From Ostrinia nubilalis (lineage: Eukaryota > Arthropoda > Insecta > Lepidoptera > Crambidae): a stretch of DNA of 64,000 bases. Below are positions 1 to 11,320 of this stretch, piece after piece. Below the pieces are notes generated by a model. It was not told the DNA's origin, searched no databases, and was given only the letters and a program-made list of their open reading frames with translations. Within the stretch, counting starts at the first letter, position 1. Each line of letters opens with the position of its first letter. The position numbers and the translations under genes were made by a program. The stretch covers positions 1,459,001 through 1,523,000 of the forward strand of contig NC_087097.1 in assembly GCF_963855985.1 (NCBI RefSeq). The letters are read 5' to 3'.

Positions 1-1220
1 ACAATGCCAAAGTTACGTTTTATTCTAAGGCTGAACGTTTTATTTTGTTTGTTTGAAAGTATTCGAAAAAACTTATCGCATTTTATTGTCCGATTTGATT
101 ATTTTTCGTTTAGAGTATTGCAGTGCAATGGTGTTGTGACGAGATGTTTTAATGTCTTTATTTAAAATAATTTATCATAAGGTAAGTATCATTTTTTTTT
201 GTTTCAAGAATGAAAATGAGCTGGGAGTATTAGTCTTATGTGAAAATATATATATGTTTGTGGTTTATAATTCACGCGCCCTCACAGAAATCCTTTTTTT
301 AAGGCCGGGTAACAGAGAAAATGGCGAAAATGAGGTTTACATTTTTCATTTTTGAGGTACTAAACAGTAAAATAAAAGGCTAAGATTTTTTTTGGGCATA
401 GTTGAGGATATTTTCTAGGGCTATTAACGGATGGAAACACGATTTGATGAAGTTGACTCGATAGAATAAATTCCCAAAGTTACCTCTATTCGTTTTCTAA
501 TTATGGTTTTATTTTTAAAATAAGCGATTTGAGATTCTGAATCTTTTACTAAACTAAAGTTCAGAAATAACTTGAGGGCTTTTAACGGATGAAATTTTTA
601 TATTGCGTCTTATTTAGTTACTATGTTAAAAAATGTGGAAAAAATCGCCCATGACGGCTTGGACAATCTCAATCAGTCGCGCGGTGGCGCTTACGGAGGA
701 CGGACGCGTGCCAGTTTTTTGGACGTGACAGTTCTCGATTTGTCAATATTTTTGACAATGATGACTTTGATGAGTCACAGTATAATAATACCAGTGTTAC
801 TGGAGAAAGCTAAAATTTTTGATAATTAAGAATTCTGAATTTTGTCTACCTATTGAAATTTAAATCGTTGGCATCCTTTTAAACTAAGACTCTACTCATG
901 ATACATTCCTCAAATATGAGACAAAACCAATGAGTTAAAATTACATTTTAATAGTACCTACATACAATCATCTTCACTCTTTAGAAGAGCACACTGACAC
1001 AAATAAATAATAAAAAATTAGGTCAGTGGGTCAAATATAGGGGCAGCTGCACGTCACTGAAAGATGATTCTGTTTACTCGGCATCTGGGCTGGAGAACAT
1101 GAATCCTTGCTTACAGATGCAGATGTAAATAGAGTTATAATTGAACAAATTTTACATGAAATGTTTAACAGAACTCAGTTAAAAGACTTATACATGGAAT
1201 ACCAATAAGGTTGCGGAGGG
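1..1220. other. Non-coding, AT-rich; no gene seen
   Basis: Only short spurious reading frames are present. A consensus-like splice donor (AAG followed by GTAAGT at 182-187) follows a stretch that could be exonic, but no supporting exon, acceptor or homologous protein is recognisable, so I make no gene call. Confidence 0.4.
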
Positions 1221-1236
1221 AAAGCTACCTATTATA

Positions 1237-1622
1237 AACTAGCGTCCGCCCGCGACTTCGTTCGCGTGGACCTCGTTTTACCCCCGTTAGATAGGTATGA
1301 TGTTTTACCTCATTTTACCCATGTTGATAGATGGCGTTTCACGGTTTCCCCCGAATGAATATTTACGAACGTCATACCGTAGTTTGTCCAGTGCTGTAGA
1401 TTTTAACCAATGACGATAGATGGCGCTTTTAGACACGTCTTATTTATTTATTGAAATTTATTTGCCACATATCATCATAATGTTAATCTGGGTTATAAAC
1501 AATAATACTGTAAAGTTTCAACAAAATCCGTTCAGTAGTTTTTGCGTGAAAGAGTAACAAACATCCAGACATCCAGACATCATGACATCCAAACTTTCGC
1601 CTTTATAATATTAGTAGGATAT
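1237..1622 (+). repeat. Dispersed lepidopteran short repeat (RTE/SINE-like)
   Basis: Begins with the GCCCGCGACTTCG-type head and ends TTTATAATATTAGTAGGAT, preceded by a short CAGACATCC repeat. The same head and tail modules recur at 8200-8375, 40012-40229, 52285-52445, 57975-61375 and 63295-63478. The 'AAAATCCGTTCAGTAGTTTTTGCGTG' type core is typical of abundant non-autonomous LINE-derived repeats in Lepidoptera. The exact class is inferred. Confidence 0.6.
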
Positions 1623-1693
1623 TTCACAATCCAAACTAATATTTACTATTTAGCATTTACTTACAGTAAATATTAGTTTGGATCGTGAAATAT
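1619..1693. repeat. Perfect-stem inverted repeat (hairpin)
   Basis: Two 29-base arms (1619-1647 and 1665-1693) are complementary except for one position, around a 17-base loop. The hairpin sits directly at the end of the preceding repeat. It is probably a small fold-back or a footprint of one. Confidence 0.65.
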
Positions 1694-1744
1694 TTAAAAT
1701 AAAAAAAAGAATAAAACAAAATAGGGTTTCAAATTACCTATCTA

Positions 1745-1945
1745 TAATCGAATATTATAAAGAGGTAAAGTTTGTGTGTTTGTATATTTGTTAAATTGTA
1801 AGGGGTAATCTCGGGATCTACTGAACTGATTTTAAAAAATCTTTCACCAATAGAAAGCCACATTATACATATATGAGTGTAATAATAGGTTATATAAAAA
1901 CCAAAAAATTCCACGCGGGCGAAGCGGCGGGCGGAAAGCTAGTTT
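1745..1945 (-). repeat. Dispersed lepidopteran short repeat, reverse copy
   Basis: Starts with the ATATTATAAAGAGG motif and ends CGCGGGCGAAG...GGGCGGAAAGCTAG, i.e. the reverse complement of the repeat at 1237. It holds no coding sequence. Confidence 0.6.
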
Positions 1946-4340
1946 ATTTATAATTATGTAAGAGCATAATTATTAAAGTCGAAGTCAAACATTCTTTATT
2001 TGTGTGGACCTATATTAACGAGAGATTACAAGGCGTCAAATATTTCAAGAAAAAAATTAAAAACTATTATAAAGCTAAATTTTGCTCTCATGGAGCCTTT
2101 ACCTACTCTGACAAATTAAGACTTAGAGAAGAAACTAATAATAAAACTATTTAACTGTCCTGCAATGAAAAGCTTGATCGGGTACAACACCTCAAGTTAT
2201 TTCAGAACTTGATTTCATTAAAAGACTCCGAATATCAAATCGCTTAGGTATCTAAAGTCAAACGATTCTGAAATGTCAAGTGGACTAATGAATAACCCAT
2301 TAAGATAGTAGCGCCCTCCTGTCAATGACATACCTGGAACGATAGAGTTTTGAACAACTAATAAAAATGCTTTGTCCTAAATGACTGACGGATATCGTAG
2401 AGACCTGAAAGTTGGAAGGTGTGTTCTTTTTATGACGTAGACATCTCATAAGAAAAGAAGGGGGTGAAAAAAGGGGGCAAAGTTTGTATGGGACAAAGTG
2501 ATTCCTTGGTTCAATCTACTTGAAATTTAGTTTAACAATACCTTAATGTAATTCATGAAAGACGTGTGGAACGGGTAGAAAGTAATTTTGGCAGTCATTT
2601 TCTTCGAAGTTGATATCAATACTACTTAGTGCCTTTGATTTAATTACTTTTTATTTTTACAAGTGTTTGAAAACTCCATTTCAGATTGTGTTCAATGTCA
2701 AGTGAAATCTCAAATTGAAATGTCTCAATCTCAATGAGGAGACTCTGTATTTATTCCTAGAATTCCCCAAACACCGTCAAATTACCCTTTCGAATTCAAG
2801 ACAGTGCAGTTTCCCATCAGTCTGCTTCGTAATGACTATAAACAAAGCTCAAAGTCAAACTCTAGGGACCTCTGCTTAAACTCCCATGAGTGCACAGAGG
2901 TACGCAGGTAACCGCGTGTGATGCTCATAGCAATTTTCGATAGGTACAGAACCCCGTACATACGTCATACATATTATAGAAAGAAAACACCCAGACCAAT
3001 ACAAACAAATATATGTTTCTGCAATTTTAGTATGATATTTTTATTTATTAATAAACAAAGAGACTGAACAAAATTGATGCGTACCTATACTGATTAATGT
3101 TATTAACCACATGCAAAGCTTCGTGAATTGCAACAACTATAATTAAATTTATTATCCAAGCTCTAAATAATCGCTACTAAGAGTAACTTATCATAAAAAA
3201 AAATTCCAATCGCTCAAGCTCCCAAGGGCCTACCGATAGGTCGGGTGACGTAATCTTGAAATTCTTTAAGCCGGCGCAGCACTTCCAGAAGGTCGGGCGA
3301 CGCCACGGCCACTTTGAACCGTGTTTACTTCTGCAGTTATATTTTATATTTATTCGATTCTAGAATATATTCCCCAAAAAGTCTGAAAGGTGTTTTAATT
3401 TGTATCACTTAGATATGATTTGTATTAGAAAGTGTTGTGAGTGTGACGCTTGAAGGGAAGGAAGTCAACCTAACCTAACCAACTGCGTATTTCTATACTG
3501 TGTAGCTGGAAATTGTGGCGGGAGCTCTTTGACGCGCTGTTTTCGGCGAAGAATTGCGCGCGCAGATTTTGACAGCGCGAAATACCTACTTTAGAAGAAA
3601 TACCAAGCCTTAATAAAATAGGGACAAATTTAGAATCGACATATGACACTTTTTGTGATTTTTTTAACGATTTGATTAATTTTAACTTATAAAATTGCTT
3701 CTATCGATACTCCGCTTGTAAGAAAAGGATAATAAGTAGTATTTCATGCATATGTGTATTATAATTTTATTTTCTATGTTAGAGAAAACAGAAAGCAAAT
3801 GGCGTCAGATAATATTAATGTTTTAAACTTTCAACTAGTGTCTTTTAATGTTGTCAGTCTTATTATAGTAAAAAGAAAATGGTTAAGTCATTCAACCTAC
3901 ATATAAAATATCTAAGTGATATCTTTAGCATTACTGTAACACTTTTTAGGTATGTTATAATGTTCATTAGGTTTAAACGTCATAAAAATGGATTGCTTTA
4001 GTGTTAATCAGGGTACCGAAACAATAATTTAGAATCCTTTAATCACGTCATGATCCCCTACTCCACGTCTTTCAATTTTATCTGTCTCCAATTAGGTAGG
4101 TACCTAGTTTGACAAGTGTTAAGTATAAAATCATTATCACTACAAATGTAATTTGTAATGAAACACGATATACTCGTAGCTACCTATCTTATTTTTCGCT
4201 CATTGTAATAGTAATAATTTAAAGGAACTTTTTGTAACTATGTAGTTAGTAGTGTTGCTGTAGTCGTTTTTTTAAGGGTATGCGTTATACGGGTAATTAT
4301 TTAGTTTTCAGGTAACTACTTCTCTATTAAGTCATAAATA
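1946..4340. other. Non-coding interval
   Basis: No long reading frame is present. It contains a GC-richer patch around 3460-3600 with CCTAACCTAACC and GCGCGCG runs, and a possible repeat fragment near 3215-3310. Nothing here supports a gene. Confidence 0.4.
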
Positions 4341-4361
4341 AGCTTATTTGTTTTTTTTCAG

Positions 4362-4424
4362 ATGCCTTTTAAAATAGTGCAAACGACCGAAAGGGATGAA
4401 GGAATGTTCTACGGAACTTCTTGA
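4362..4424 (+). pseudogene. Possible orphan coding exon remnant
   Basis: A pyrimidine tract and CAG (4351-4361) sit directly before an ATG that opens 20 codons, MPFKIVQTTERDEGMFYGTS, then a stop. The start resembles the opening of insect proteins that begin with a short FxIVQT-type strand, but the match is too short to name a family. No second exon is visible. It may equally be chance. Confidence 0.2.
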
Positions 4425-4562
4425 CTCACACAACAACCGATTGTACTGTATTTTGTGTATGAGGTGTATCATTTTTTGGAACACGTTTTGCATTTCTTTA
4501 AACCAAATATAAAGTTTGAATATTCCGTCTTTATCTTTCTCTTTACTCCACCTGTTCTCTTA

Positions 4563-4674
4563 GGCTGAGTTGCACCACCTAACTTTGACCGTAACTATGA
4601 CGATAACCGATGTTTTTTGTATGGGGTTTGACAGATTTTTGACGATTGTTAAAGTAAGTTGGTGCAACCCGGCC
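4563..4674. mobile_element. Small MITE, PIF/Harbinger-like (TTA target)
   Basis: A 112-bp element with imperfect terminal inverted repeats starting GGCTGAGTTGCACCACCTAA and ending in its complement GGTGCAACCCGGCC. It is flanked by TTA on both sides (4560-4562, 4675-4677). A second copy at 53966-54082 is flanked by TAA. A 3-bp TWA target duplication is the rule for PIF/Harbinger, which is why I assign it there. Confidence 0.65.
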
Positions 4675-5307
4675 TTAAAAGTCTTTTTCCACTGTTTATT
4701 CATGTCAATAACGTGACACGTTCGACATAAATTTTCTAATGAATATACAGGACCTACTAACGCACAAATGAATATAATCATACGGCTCGTGGTTTTATGG
4801 CCAAATTATGACCTAAAGTAATAAAATATTTTTTTTATTTATCTAAATAGTGCTAAAAGCTTTAAAGTAACAATAAAATAAGAAGATAACAGAGCTAAAA
4901 CTTTAGTAAATGTTTGGCTAATGCTGAGCAGTAAATAAGCATAAGAAAAGATCATAAAAATGCGTTCAATCTGTAAAATGTGTTAATATATCTGAATGCA
5001 CTATAGAATATTTCGACAACGTTTATTTAATGCATTAGGTTTTCTTATTTACTAATATACGGTTTTAACCTTTGTGTTAGTGTAAATGCTGTTAAAGGTG
5101 CTGTATATTAAAAGTAATTAATGTTTTAGTATGATTATAAGCCAATTAACTTAATTTTTTTAGACCATATAATAGCTTCATGCATTGTAAATTTTACCGC
5201 ATTCTACTCAAAAGCATTTAAACTAAGTCAAAACTGATTTAAAGTGATAGTCTGACTTTAAAACGTAAATCAATCTTAACTTCAGTGAATATACAGATTG
5301 CGTGTTA

Positions 5308-5580
5308 CTTGGGACCAGAACGCAGAAATTTTCGTCATCTAGTAAGCTATAATCACATACTTTAAATCCAAAATTTCAAGTCTGTAGGTCATTTAGTTCC
5401 GAAGTTAAGCGAAAGCAAAGTTTCGCATTTACGACACTCACTCACTCACTCACTGATGATCATCAAAATAGAACTAGTACTTCCCATTAACTCAGAGAGC
5501 TGAAATTTGGTACAGAGTTAGGGTTTAATGGCCACATAAAGGGAAAACTATAAAAACTAGGAAAAACGTAGATCTGGAGT
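5308..5580. repeat. Dispersed repeat with CACT tandem tract
   Basis: Contains ACTCACTCACTCACTCACTGATGATCATCAAAAT followed by a GAGAGCTGAAATTTGG-type module. It is related to the repeat modules at about 14760-15120 and 24420-24680, which carry the same CTCACTGA...GATCATCAAAATTC core. Confidence 0.5.
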
Positions 5581-5818
5581 AACCACATTCTTAATCAATA
5601 CTACTCCGACACCGTGGTGTTCGCCTGTATCGCTCACCGCTAGATGGCGCTAGCACTAGCAAGCGGTGTCCAGATTTTTATTCTTTCTAGAGAAAGTCGT
5701 CGATTAAGTTGAATGTTGTGTAATTTGCATTTCGTTGATTTCGTTTATTATACTATAAGGTTCGCTTAGGTTATGTTATTAAAACAATTCTGATTCGTTG
5801 TCCATTTTAAAGGTCGTT

Positions 5819-5960
5819 ATAATAATAATAATAATAATAATAAATACTCTTTATTGTACACCACATAAAAAGAAATAGAAAGAAAAGGAACACATAAGGT
5901 ACAATTAGGCGGTCTTATCGCTATGAAGCGATCTCTTCCAGACAACCTATTGATCGTTGA
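5819..5960 (-). repeat. LINE 3' tail, reverse orientation, with (AAT)n
   Basis: Read on the minus strand it ends ...GTACAATAAAGAGTATT followed by an (ATT)n microsatellite (5819-5848), the usual 3' end of Jockey/CR1-type LINEs. No coding part remains. Confidence 0.5.
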
Positions 5961-6255
5961 GTTTATTTGTGTTTAATATCGTAAAAAAATGTCGATAAAA
6001 CGACGACGTTAAATAACTTTGCCACGTTCTACAAAAAGAAGTGAAATCCCACCAAAAACATTCTGTAAAAAACTAGCCAAGTCTCGATGGAGCTGCTTGT
6101 TTATCTCTAAAAAGTAATGAAATCTAGACAAAGTCGTGCCAAGTCTATGGTTCCTTACTGCGATTTCTTTATTATTATAGTTAATGTTGTGTTATACGAA
6201 ATTTTATCTGCTCTGCGACCGGACTTGAGAAGTAACCTGATCCAAAGCTGTACTA

Positions 6256-7550
6256 CTAGGGCACTATTTAAGTTGTGAGCCTCGACAACATAACGTGTTG
6301 TTAGACGACATCTGATACTTTTAATGAAAAGTTTGACATTTTTGACTACAACCTTATTCAAAACTTTTTATCATTTCAGCACGTTTTGTATTATTAACAT
6401 TGAATTGAAAATTATCTTGACTACAAAAACATGGAATTGACTTGCGGAAATTTTCGCACGAAGATTTATTATGACTTTCGACGTGGTTAATCAATACAAA
6501 ACTGAAGCGGTCAGCTAAATTTCACTTTTGGTGATAAAGATCCGTCCTTTACCATTGTAAAACGCTAGTTTAAGAAGTCTAATAATGTATGTCATTGGCT
6601 CACCAGTGAACTTTGCGAAAGTCGTCCAAAATGACTAATAGTGGCGGAAAACATTGATGTTGTCAGAAAAATGGAAGAGAAACCTCGTCATGTGATATAT
6701 CGTAGGATTGAGATAATCCTAGGCATTAATTCCACTAGCAGTAATAAAATATTGTATGACCATAATTATGGTTAATACGTTTTTTTCTTTACGGATGTCA
6801 CAAAATTTTTCAAACGCTCTATAGGACGCTTGTGTCGTTTAGTCCTTGGAAATGTTTGATAAATACGTTTAAAAAGCTTTAAAAGCCGTTTTTAAAATTG
6901 TGACAGTTGACGAATTAAGGATCTATGCATAATGATCCTGAAAATAAACAGTTATCGACTATGGAGGTGTTTTAAGATGAACCAATTCTAACAAAAGTCC
7001 CATGCGCTCGGAACACTTTGAAACTTACGGTCGCCTATTTTTCCGAAATATCCGATTATATGACAGAAACGTCACTAGAGAAATTTAGAATGGTTAATTC
7101 TTAATAGTAAACAGCCACTTTTTTTCCAAAAGTCTTCAGTTTAATAAGGGAAACTGACCAGCATAGTCGAATCGCCATTCGTGACGAAAATGTGAGCTTT
7201 TACACATCTCGTCAAACAACTGACTATTTGAACACTCAAAATATGAAATAAACAGGTCCAACGCTACAAAATTCTTGCTTGGAATCTAAACACTTCTTTT
7301 GGTACCCATATATTAAAATTAAATGCGTGAACAGCGATTTATGTAGCCAGAAGCAACTGTCGGTGCGGTCAAAAACCATGCTTTGGAGGTGCCTCAAGCT
7401 GAGTGGAAAAAATGCTATGAAAAGTGTTTCGAACACATTAAAAAGTACATAAATCATGAAAGACAATACTAATAAACGCAATCAATACCATTTTAATAAT
7501 AAACTACTTTGTTTTCATAGTTAGGCTCACAACTTAAATAGTGTCCCACG
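6256..7550 (+). mobile_element. Decayed mariner transposon
   Basis: The 1295-bp insertion is flanked by a TA duplication; the empty site is in unit 2 near 15540. The terminal repeats are CTAGGGCACTATTTAAG and the complement of CTTAAATAGTGTCCCACG. On the plus strand, scattered in three frames, are mariner transposase blocks: KIYYDFRRG near 6455, DPENKQLST near 6935, TTDYLN near 7220 and AEWKKCYEKCFEH near 7400. Many stops and frameshifts break it, so it cannot make transposase. It inserted after the tandem duplication, or was lost from the other units. Confidence 0.85.
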
Positions 7551-7689
7551 TATTTACCTATCTATTTATTCTCAGCCCAAATTTTTACAGCATACATCAA
7601 ATATTCGGTAATCCACGTGATTTTGAATTCAAAATTTCAGGAGATCGTTGTAGGAGAGTAACTAAATCTCTCTACAAGGCTTATATGTA

Positions 7690-8096
7690 TAGCAGTTGAA
7701 GACAATGTTCACAAAAATCCAAAATACTTTTGGAAATACATCAATACCTCCTGGGAGGAGTCCGCATTGTTGCAAGAGAGTCCGTTTATCAGTGGTGCCA
7801 GGACAACAAAATGTTTAAATGGGGCAAAATGTCACCATATAACTTTCACAAAAAAAAAGAATCCCTCTTCAGACCTCTTACTCCATAAATGGGTCTCAGA
7901 TTGCCAGGGTTGATGAGATAAGAGATTTGGGTGTCATCCTGGATAAAAAGTTATCATTCATATCGCAATAGGTACAATAACATCGTCATCATCAATCGTG
8001 CTTCCGGTATGCTTGGTTTCCTCAAATGTGCCACAAAAGATTTTCGTCGAATTGACGTTGTTAGATCTATTCTCGAATTCAGCATCGCTATGTCCA
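7690..8096 (+). pseudogene. CR1/Jockey-type reverse transcriptase relic
   Basis: Broken reading frames give KYFWKYINTSWEESALL, then DLGVILDKKLSF and MLGF-K-ATKDFRRID blocks. These are landmarks of Jockey/CR1 LINE reverse transcriptases (the region around and after the palm domain). Frameshifts and stops separate them. The same relic occurs in unit 2 (16610-16985) and, truncated, in unit 3 (24143-24292), so it predates the duplication. Confidence 0.6.
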
Positions 8097-8194
8097 AATA
8101 AAGTGTTCATAAGTATTGTGAGTGTAACTTTATGATTGTTTATTTAAGTATTGAACGTAAATCTAATTATATAAATATAACTCAAAGGTGACTG

Positions 8195-8378
8195 ACTGAC
8201 TGACTGACATAGTGATCTATCAACGCACAGCCCAAACCACTGGACGGATCGGGCTGTAATTTTGACATGTAGGTAGATGTTATAACTTAGGCATCCGCTA
8301 AGAATGGATTTTACGAAACTCCACCCCTAAGGGGGTAAAAAGGGATCCACGCGTACGAAGTCGCGGGCGGCCGCTAGT
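8195..8378 (-). repeat. Dispersed lepidopteran short repeat
   Basis: Starts (GACT)n, then CAACGCACAGCCCAAACC, and ends GGATCCACGCGTACGAAGTCGCGGGCGGCCGCTAG. The same module is seen at 52285-52445 and repeatedly between 57975 and 61310. It is absent from units 2 and 3 at this position, so it is a unit-1 insertion. Confidence 0.6.
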
Positions 8379-8384
8379 ACATAA

Positions 8385-8610
8385 TAAGAGTGCTAATAAA
8401 TTAGAAGCTCTTCCGCGACCTTTACCAGATCGTCAGTCCACCTAGTAGGAGGCCTGCCCACGCTACGTCTTCCAGCCCGTGGTCGCCACTCGAGAACTTT
8501 TCTGCCCCAACGGCCATTGTCTCTACAAGCTATGTGCCCTGCCCACTGCCAATCACTTTAGTTCTCCTGCGATAGAAGAAGTTGAAAATAAGTTTACATA
8601 TAGAATGAGA
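8385..8610 (-). pseudogene. RTE-type LINE C-terminal relic
   Basis: On the minus strand it encodes pieces WAGHIACRDNGRWGRKVLEW and GRRSVGRPPTRWTDDLVK, the C-terminal signature of RTE-type endonuclease/reverse transcriptases. It is short and broken. Counterparts are at 17300-17500 and 25215-25320. Confidence 0.6.
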
Positions 8611-8850
8611 TAGAGAGAGATCTCATAAAAACTGCTGCTCCTTTAGAACATATTTTGAGACATCTAAAATTCTAAATTCTAGTAAATGGTCGAGAAACAA
8701 AGATTTGGAAAACACGATAATTTATTTAGATACTACCTACTCTAGATCGGGAAAGCAAAAAATGTGGACTGAAATCAACACAACGAAAACTTTGCTGTGA
8801 CTAATACAGAGAAAATACCAATACACAGCATAGACTACGTAGAAATCTAA
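8610..8850. other. Shared unit sequence, non-coding
   Basis: Present in all three units (17520-17900 and split around 25320-25378 / 39922-40370 in unit 3). It contains the ACATATTTTGAGACATCT site into which two different LINEs inserted in units 2 and 3. No gene. Confidence 0.5.
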
Positions 8851-8851
8851 T

Positions 8852-9711
8852 TACTTGGATTACTAATGTTTGGCCAAAAAACGTTTCCCAAATTATCACA
8901 TCGCAAACAACGTTTCACAAACTTTTATTTGGCAAATTTTCATTTGGCAAAACTACTTATTGCAAATATTTAATTCGCAAATGTCGTTTTTGGCATATTA
9001 TTGTTTACCAAATTATTTTTTGGCAAAGTATGTTTTGCCAAATGTTTCATTTGGCAAAAATATTTCACGATAAACAATTTACAAAATAATTTGATTGATG
9101 CATAGAATGGAATACAAATAAGCTTGTGGTTATTATTTTGTTTCGTGGGTAGTTAATATAATTTTTTTCTATGCTAATTTTCATATTTCATTCTTTTTAT
9201 CGAAATTTCCAAATGATTCATCAACAATAAAGGTGATTCTAGCGCTCGGCGGCCGCTGCCGCGGCACGCTTCGCTCGCCTTCGCGCGTTAATGGCCACTG
9301 TTCTAACCTAACCTAACCTACTATTCTGCAATACCTACTTTCTGCAACCATACTGTTTTCTGCAATCTCTTTGTTTTACATAAAATTCTTGTGAAAACCA
9401 TGATGTGCATAGGCACACCACCACTTACCCACCGTTACCCACAAATCAAAGCCTATGCTTTGAATTTTGAAAGTATCTGAAGTGTCAATTTGACGAAACA
9501 AATTATTTGGAATATAATATTTGGCACAATAAAACATTTGCTATATAAACATTTGCCAAGTAAAATTTGGCCAAATGATAATTTGACCAAATGAATTAGT
9601 TGCGAAAAGAGCATTTGCTAAAAGTTCATTTGGGAAATGAAACTTTGGCGATAAGTTGTTTGCGAAGTGAAATTTGGCGAAAAGTAATTTGGCCAAACGG
9701 AAGGATACCCT
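8852..9711. mobile_element. Unit-1-specific element with periodic TTTGGCAAA arrays
   Basis: An 860-bp insertion, absent at the matching place in units 2 (near 17885) and 3 (near 40350). Two arrays flank a core. The left array (8869-9058) holds about 13 and the right array (9489-9697) about 14 copies of a TTTGGCAAA-like 9-mer, spaced almost exactly 15 bp apart. The outermost copy on each side is the palindrome TTTGGCCAAA. The core has a GC-rich patch, three CCTAA units and three TTCTGCAA motifs 16-18 bp apart. No transposase is encoded. I infer a non-autonomous DNA element whose arrays bind protein; the superfamily is unknown. Confidence 0.65.
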
Positions 9712-9846
9712 AAATACTTATATTTCGCCTACCGAGATTTTAACGGCAAATTCAATTTTTTACCTTAAACAACTCCTGTTTATGTGTCATAGCAATTACT
9801 TTCATGTTAACAAGTTTACTGCTGCGCAATTGCTATGACATTTATA

Positions 9847-10515
9847 CAGTGTGTCCGGGCTTGTAGTGATCAAACTTTAAGGGCAAAATCTAGGGACAAT
9901 TTTATCGATAAAAATACTTCAAATTTGGGGCCCGACCCATTTCTCGAAAAATTACATCGATTTAAGTTTTTAATTTTTAGTTTACACCTCTTCTTTAAAA
10001 AACAAGTGAAAGCGTGGGTAGCTTAACATTAATAGGCAAATATTTTATATCATGCGATAGCCAATAAAATTATCTATTAGTAGAAGAAGAAAACAGACAC
10101 AAATTTCATACATTTTATGGGAGTAAGAATGGATTTAATTAGAAAAATACATTACATTTTTTTTACTTCTTTTTCAGTTATTTTCAAACACAAGAAAAAC
10201 CAGGTCGTTAAGGTATGTTTTATTTGCAATGTATTTTTAGTATTTGAGCTATTCTACAAAACGAATGTAAATTTATTAGTCTACGTCTATTAGTTTCGAC
10301 GTAATTGTTGAACAAAGATACCCCTTCCCAGCGGTTTCCATAGTAATCGGAATAGGTTGTGTGATTCTTTCAGGCAGTGCATTTTCGCATGTCGCGTGCG
10401 CTATGGAAACCGCTGGGAAGGGGTATCTTTGTTCAACAATTACGTACGTTTTATCGATAAAATTGTTTATAGATTACGCCTTTAAAGTTTGATCACTACA
10501 TGCCCGGACACACTG
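9847..10515. mobile_element. 669-bp MITE with TA target duplication
   Basis: Terminal inverted repeats CAGTGTGTCCGGGCTTGTAG / complement of CTACATGCCCGGACACACTG are flanked by TA on each side. The empty site is intact in unit 2 (near 18035) and unit 3 (near 40490). A second fold-back (about 10299-10445, arms containing CCCCTTCCCAGCGGTTTCCA) is nested inside. The TA target suggests the Tc1/mariner group. No coding sequence. Confidence 0.8.
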
Positions 10516-10529
10516 TATAGTCATTGAAA

Positions 10530-10700
10530 GAGGTTAGAAAACGCAGAGTTGGACGTCAAGGTGGACCGACACGACCTCATAAAGGTAGCAGGAAGGCGCT
10601 GGATACAGGCCACTACCAACCGGGCAATGTGGAAATCATTAGGGAGGCCTACGTTCAGTAGTGGACGTCCGGTGGCTGAAATGATGATGATGATGACGAA
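10530..10700 (+). pseudogene. RTE-type LINE 3' end
   Basis: Encodes KVDRHDLIKVAGRRWIQATT and then MWKSLGRPTFSSGRP before a TGATGATGATGATGA tail. This is the conserved C-terminus and 3' tail of RTE-type LINEs. Copies occur in unit 2 (18048-18215), unit 3 (40510-40680) and, more decayed, at 62884-62985. Confidence 0.6.
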
Positions 10701-10759
10701 TGACGTTTTCAATTGGCTGTTAAACTGGTTTAAAAGATGCATTAAAAAACGAGAAATAG

Positions 10760-11320
10760 AATAATAGAAAAAACTTTATTGACACAATACCACATACAAC
10801 AATGGATATATTTATCGTGACATACTCGAATGTACATGTCAAGAAGGTGGTTTTTATAGGTAGACATATTTTTTGATTAGATAACTAACTACTTACATAT
10901 TTCAAAATATATTTGAAATAAGTAAGTAGTAGAATTGACCATTGAAAAATAAATACGAACAAAGTAGAGCAAAGAACCTCCTCGTGCTTCACAAAAATCC
11001 GTCCGTTGGCCTTTATTGTCTTATCAGCTACATGACAAAAAATTTGTTATTTTACATAAGAACTATTACGATTATACAAATCAACTGTTTGATAAACTTT
11101 TTAATTATACACTAGACACTACATTAATGGATTCACCTAAAACAGTTTAGTTTTTAATTATGTAAATTGATGACTCTACATTTTGGCTTTATGGAACACA
11201 GCAAGTGACAGCTGATTCCTCCACTTTTCAGCGCCGATAATAGGTATGTTAGTTGTCCTGAAATGGTGTTATATTCGGCACGTGTATAAGAGCCCTGAAA
11301 AGGGCCTACATAAATATATC
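10760..11320. other. Shared unit sequence with reverse LINE tail
   Basis: Begins with AAAAAACTTTATTGACACAATACC, the reverse complement of a LINE 3' tail, followed by non-coding sequence conserved in units 2 (18290-18960) and 3 (41420-42610). No gene is seen. Confidence 0.45.

Noticed and set aside
152..829. Small reading frames at the window start
   Set aside because: Low-complexity, no conserved pattern, AT-rich composition.
6155..7481. Minus-strand frames across the mariner
   Set aside because: Opposite strand to the decayed transposase, which explains the sequence better.
8869..9058. CRISPR-like array
   Set aside because: Repeat is only 9 bp with a 15-bp period, units vary, and the genome is eukaryotic; it lies inside an insertion with a mirrored array.
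9305..9320. Telomeric TTAGG repeat
   Set aside because: Only three CCTAA units, inside a transposon core; a similar short run at 3467 is isolated. Too short for telomeric DNA.
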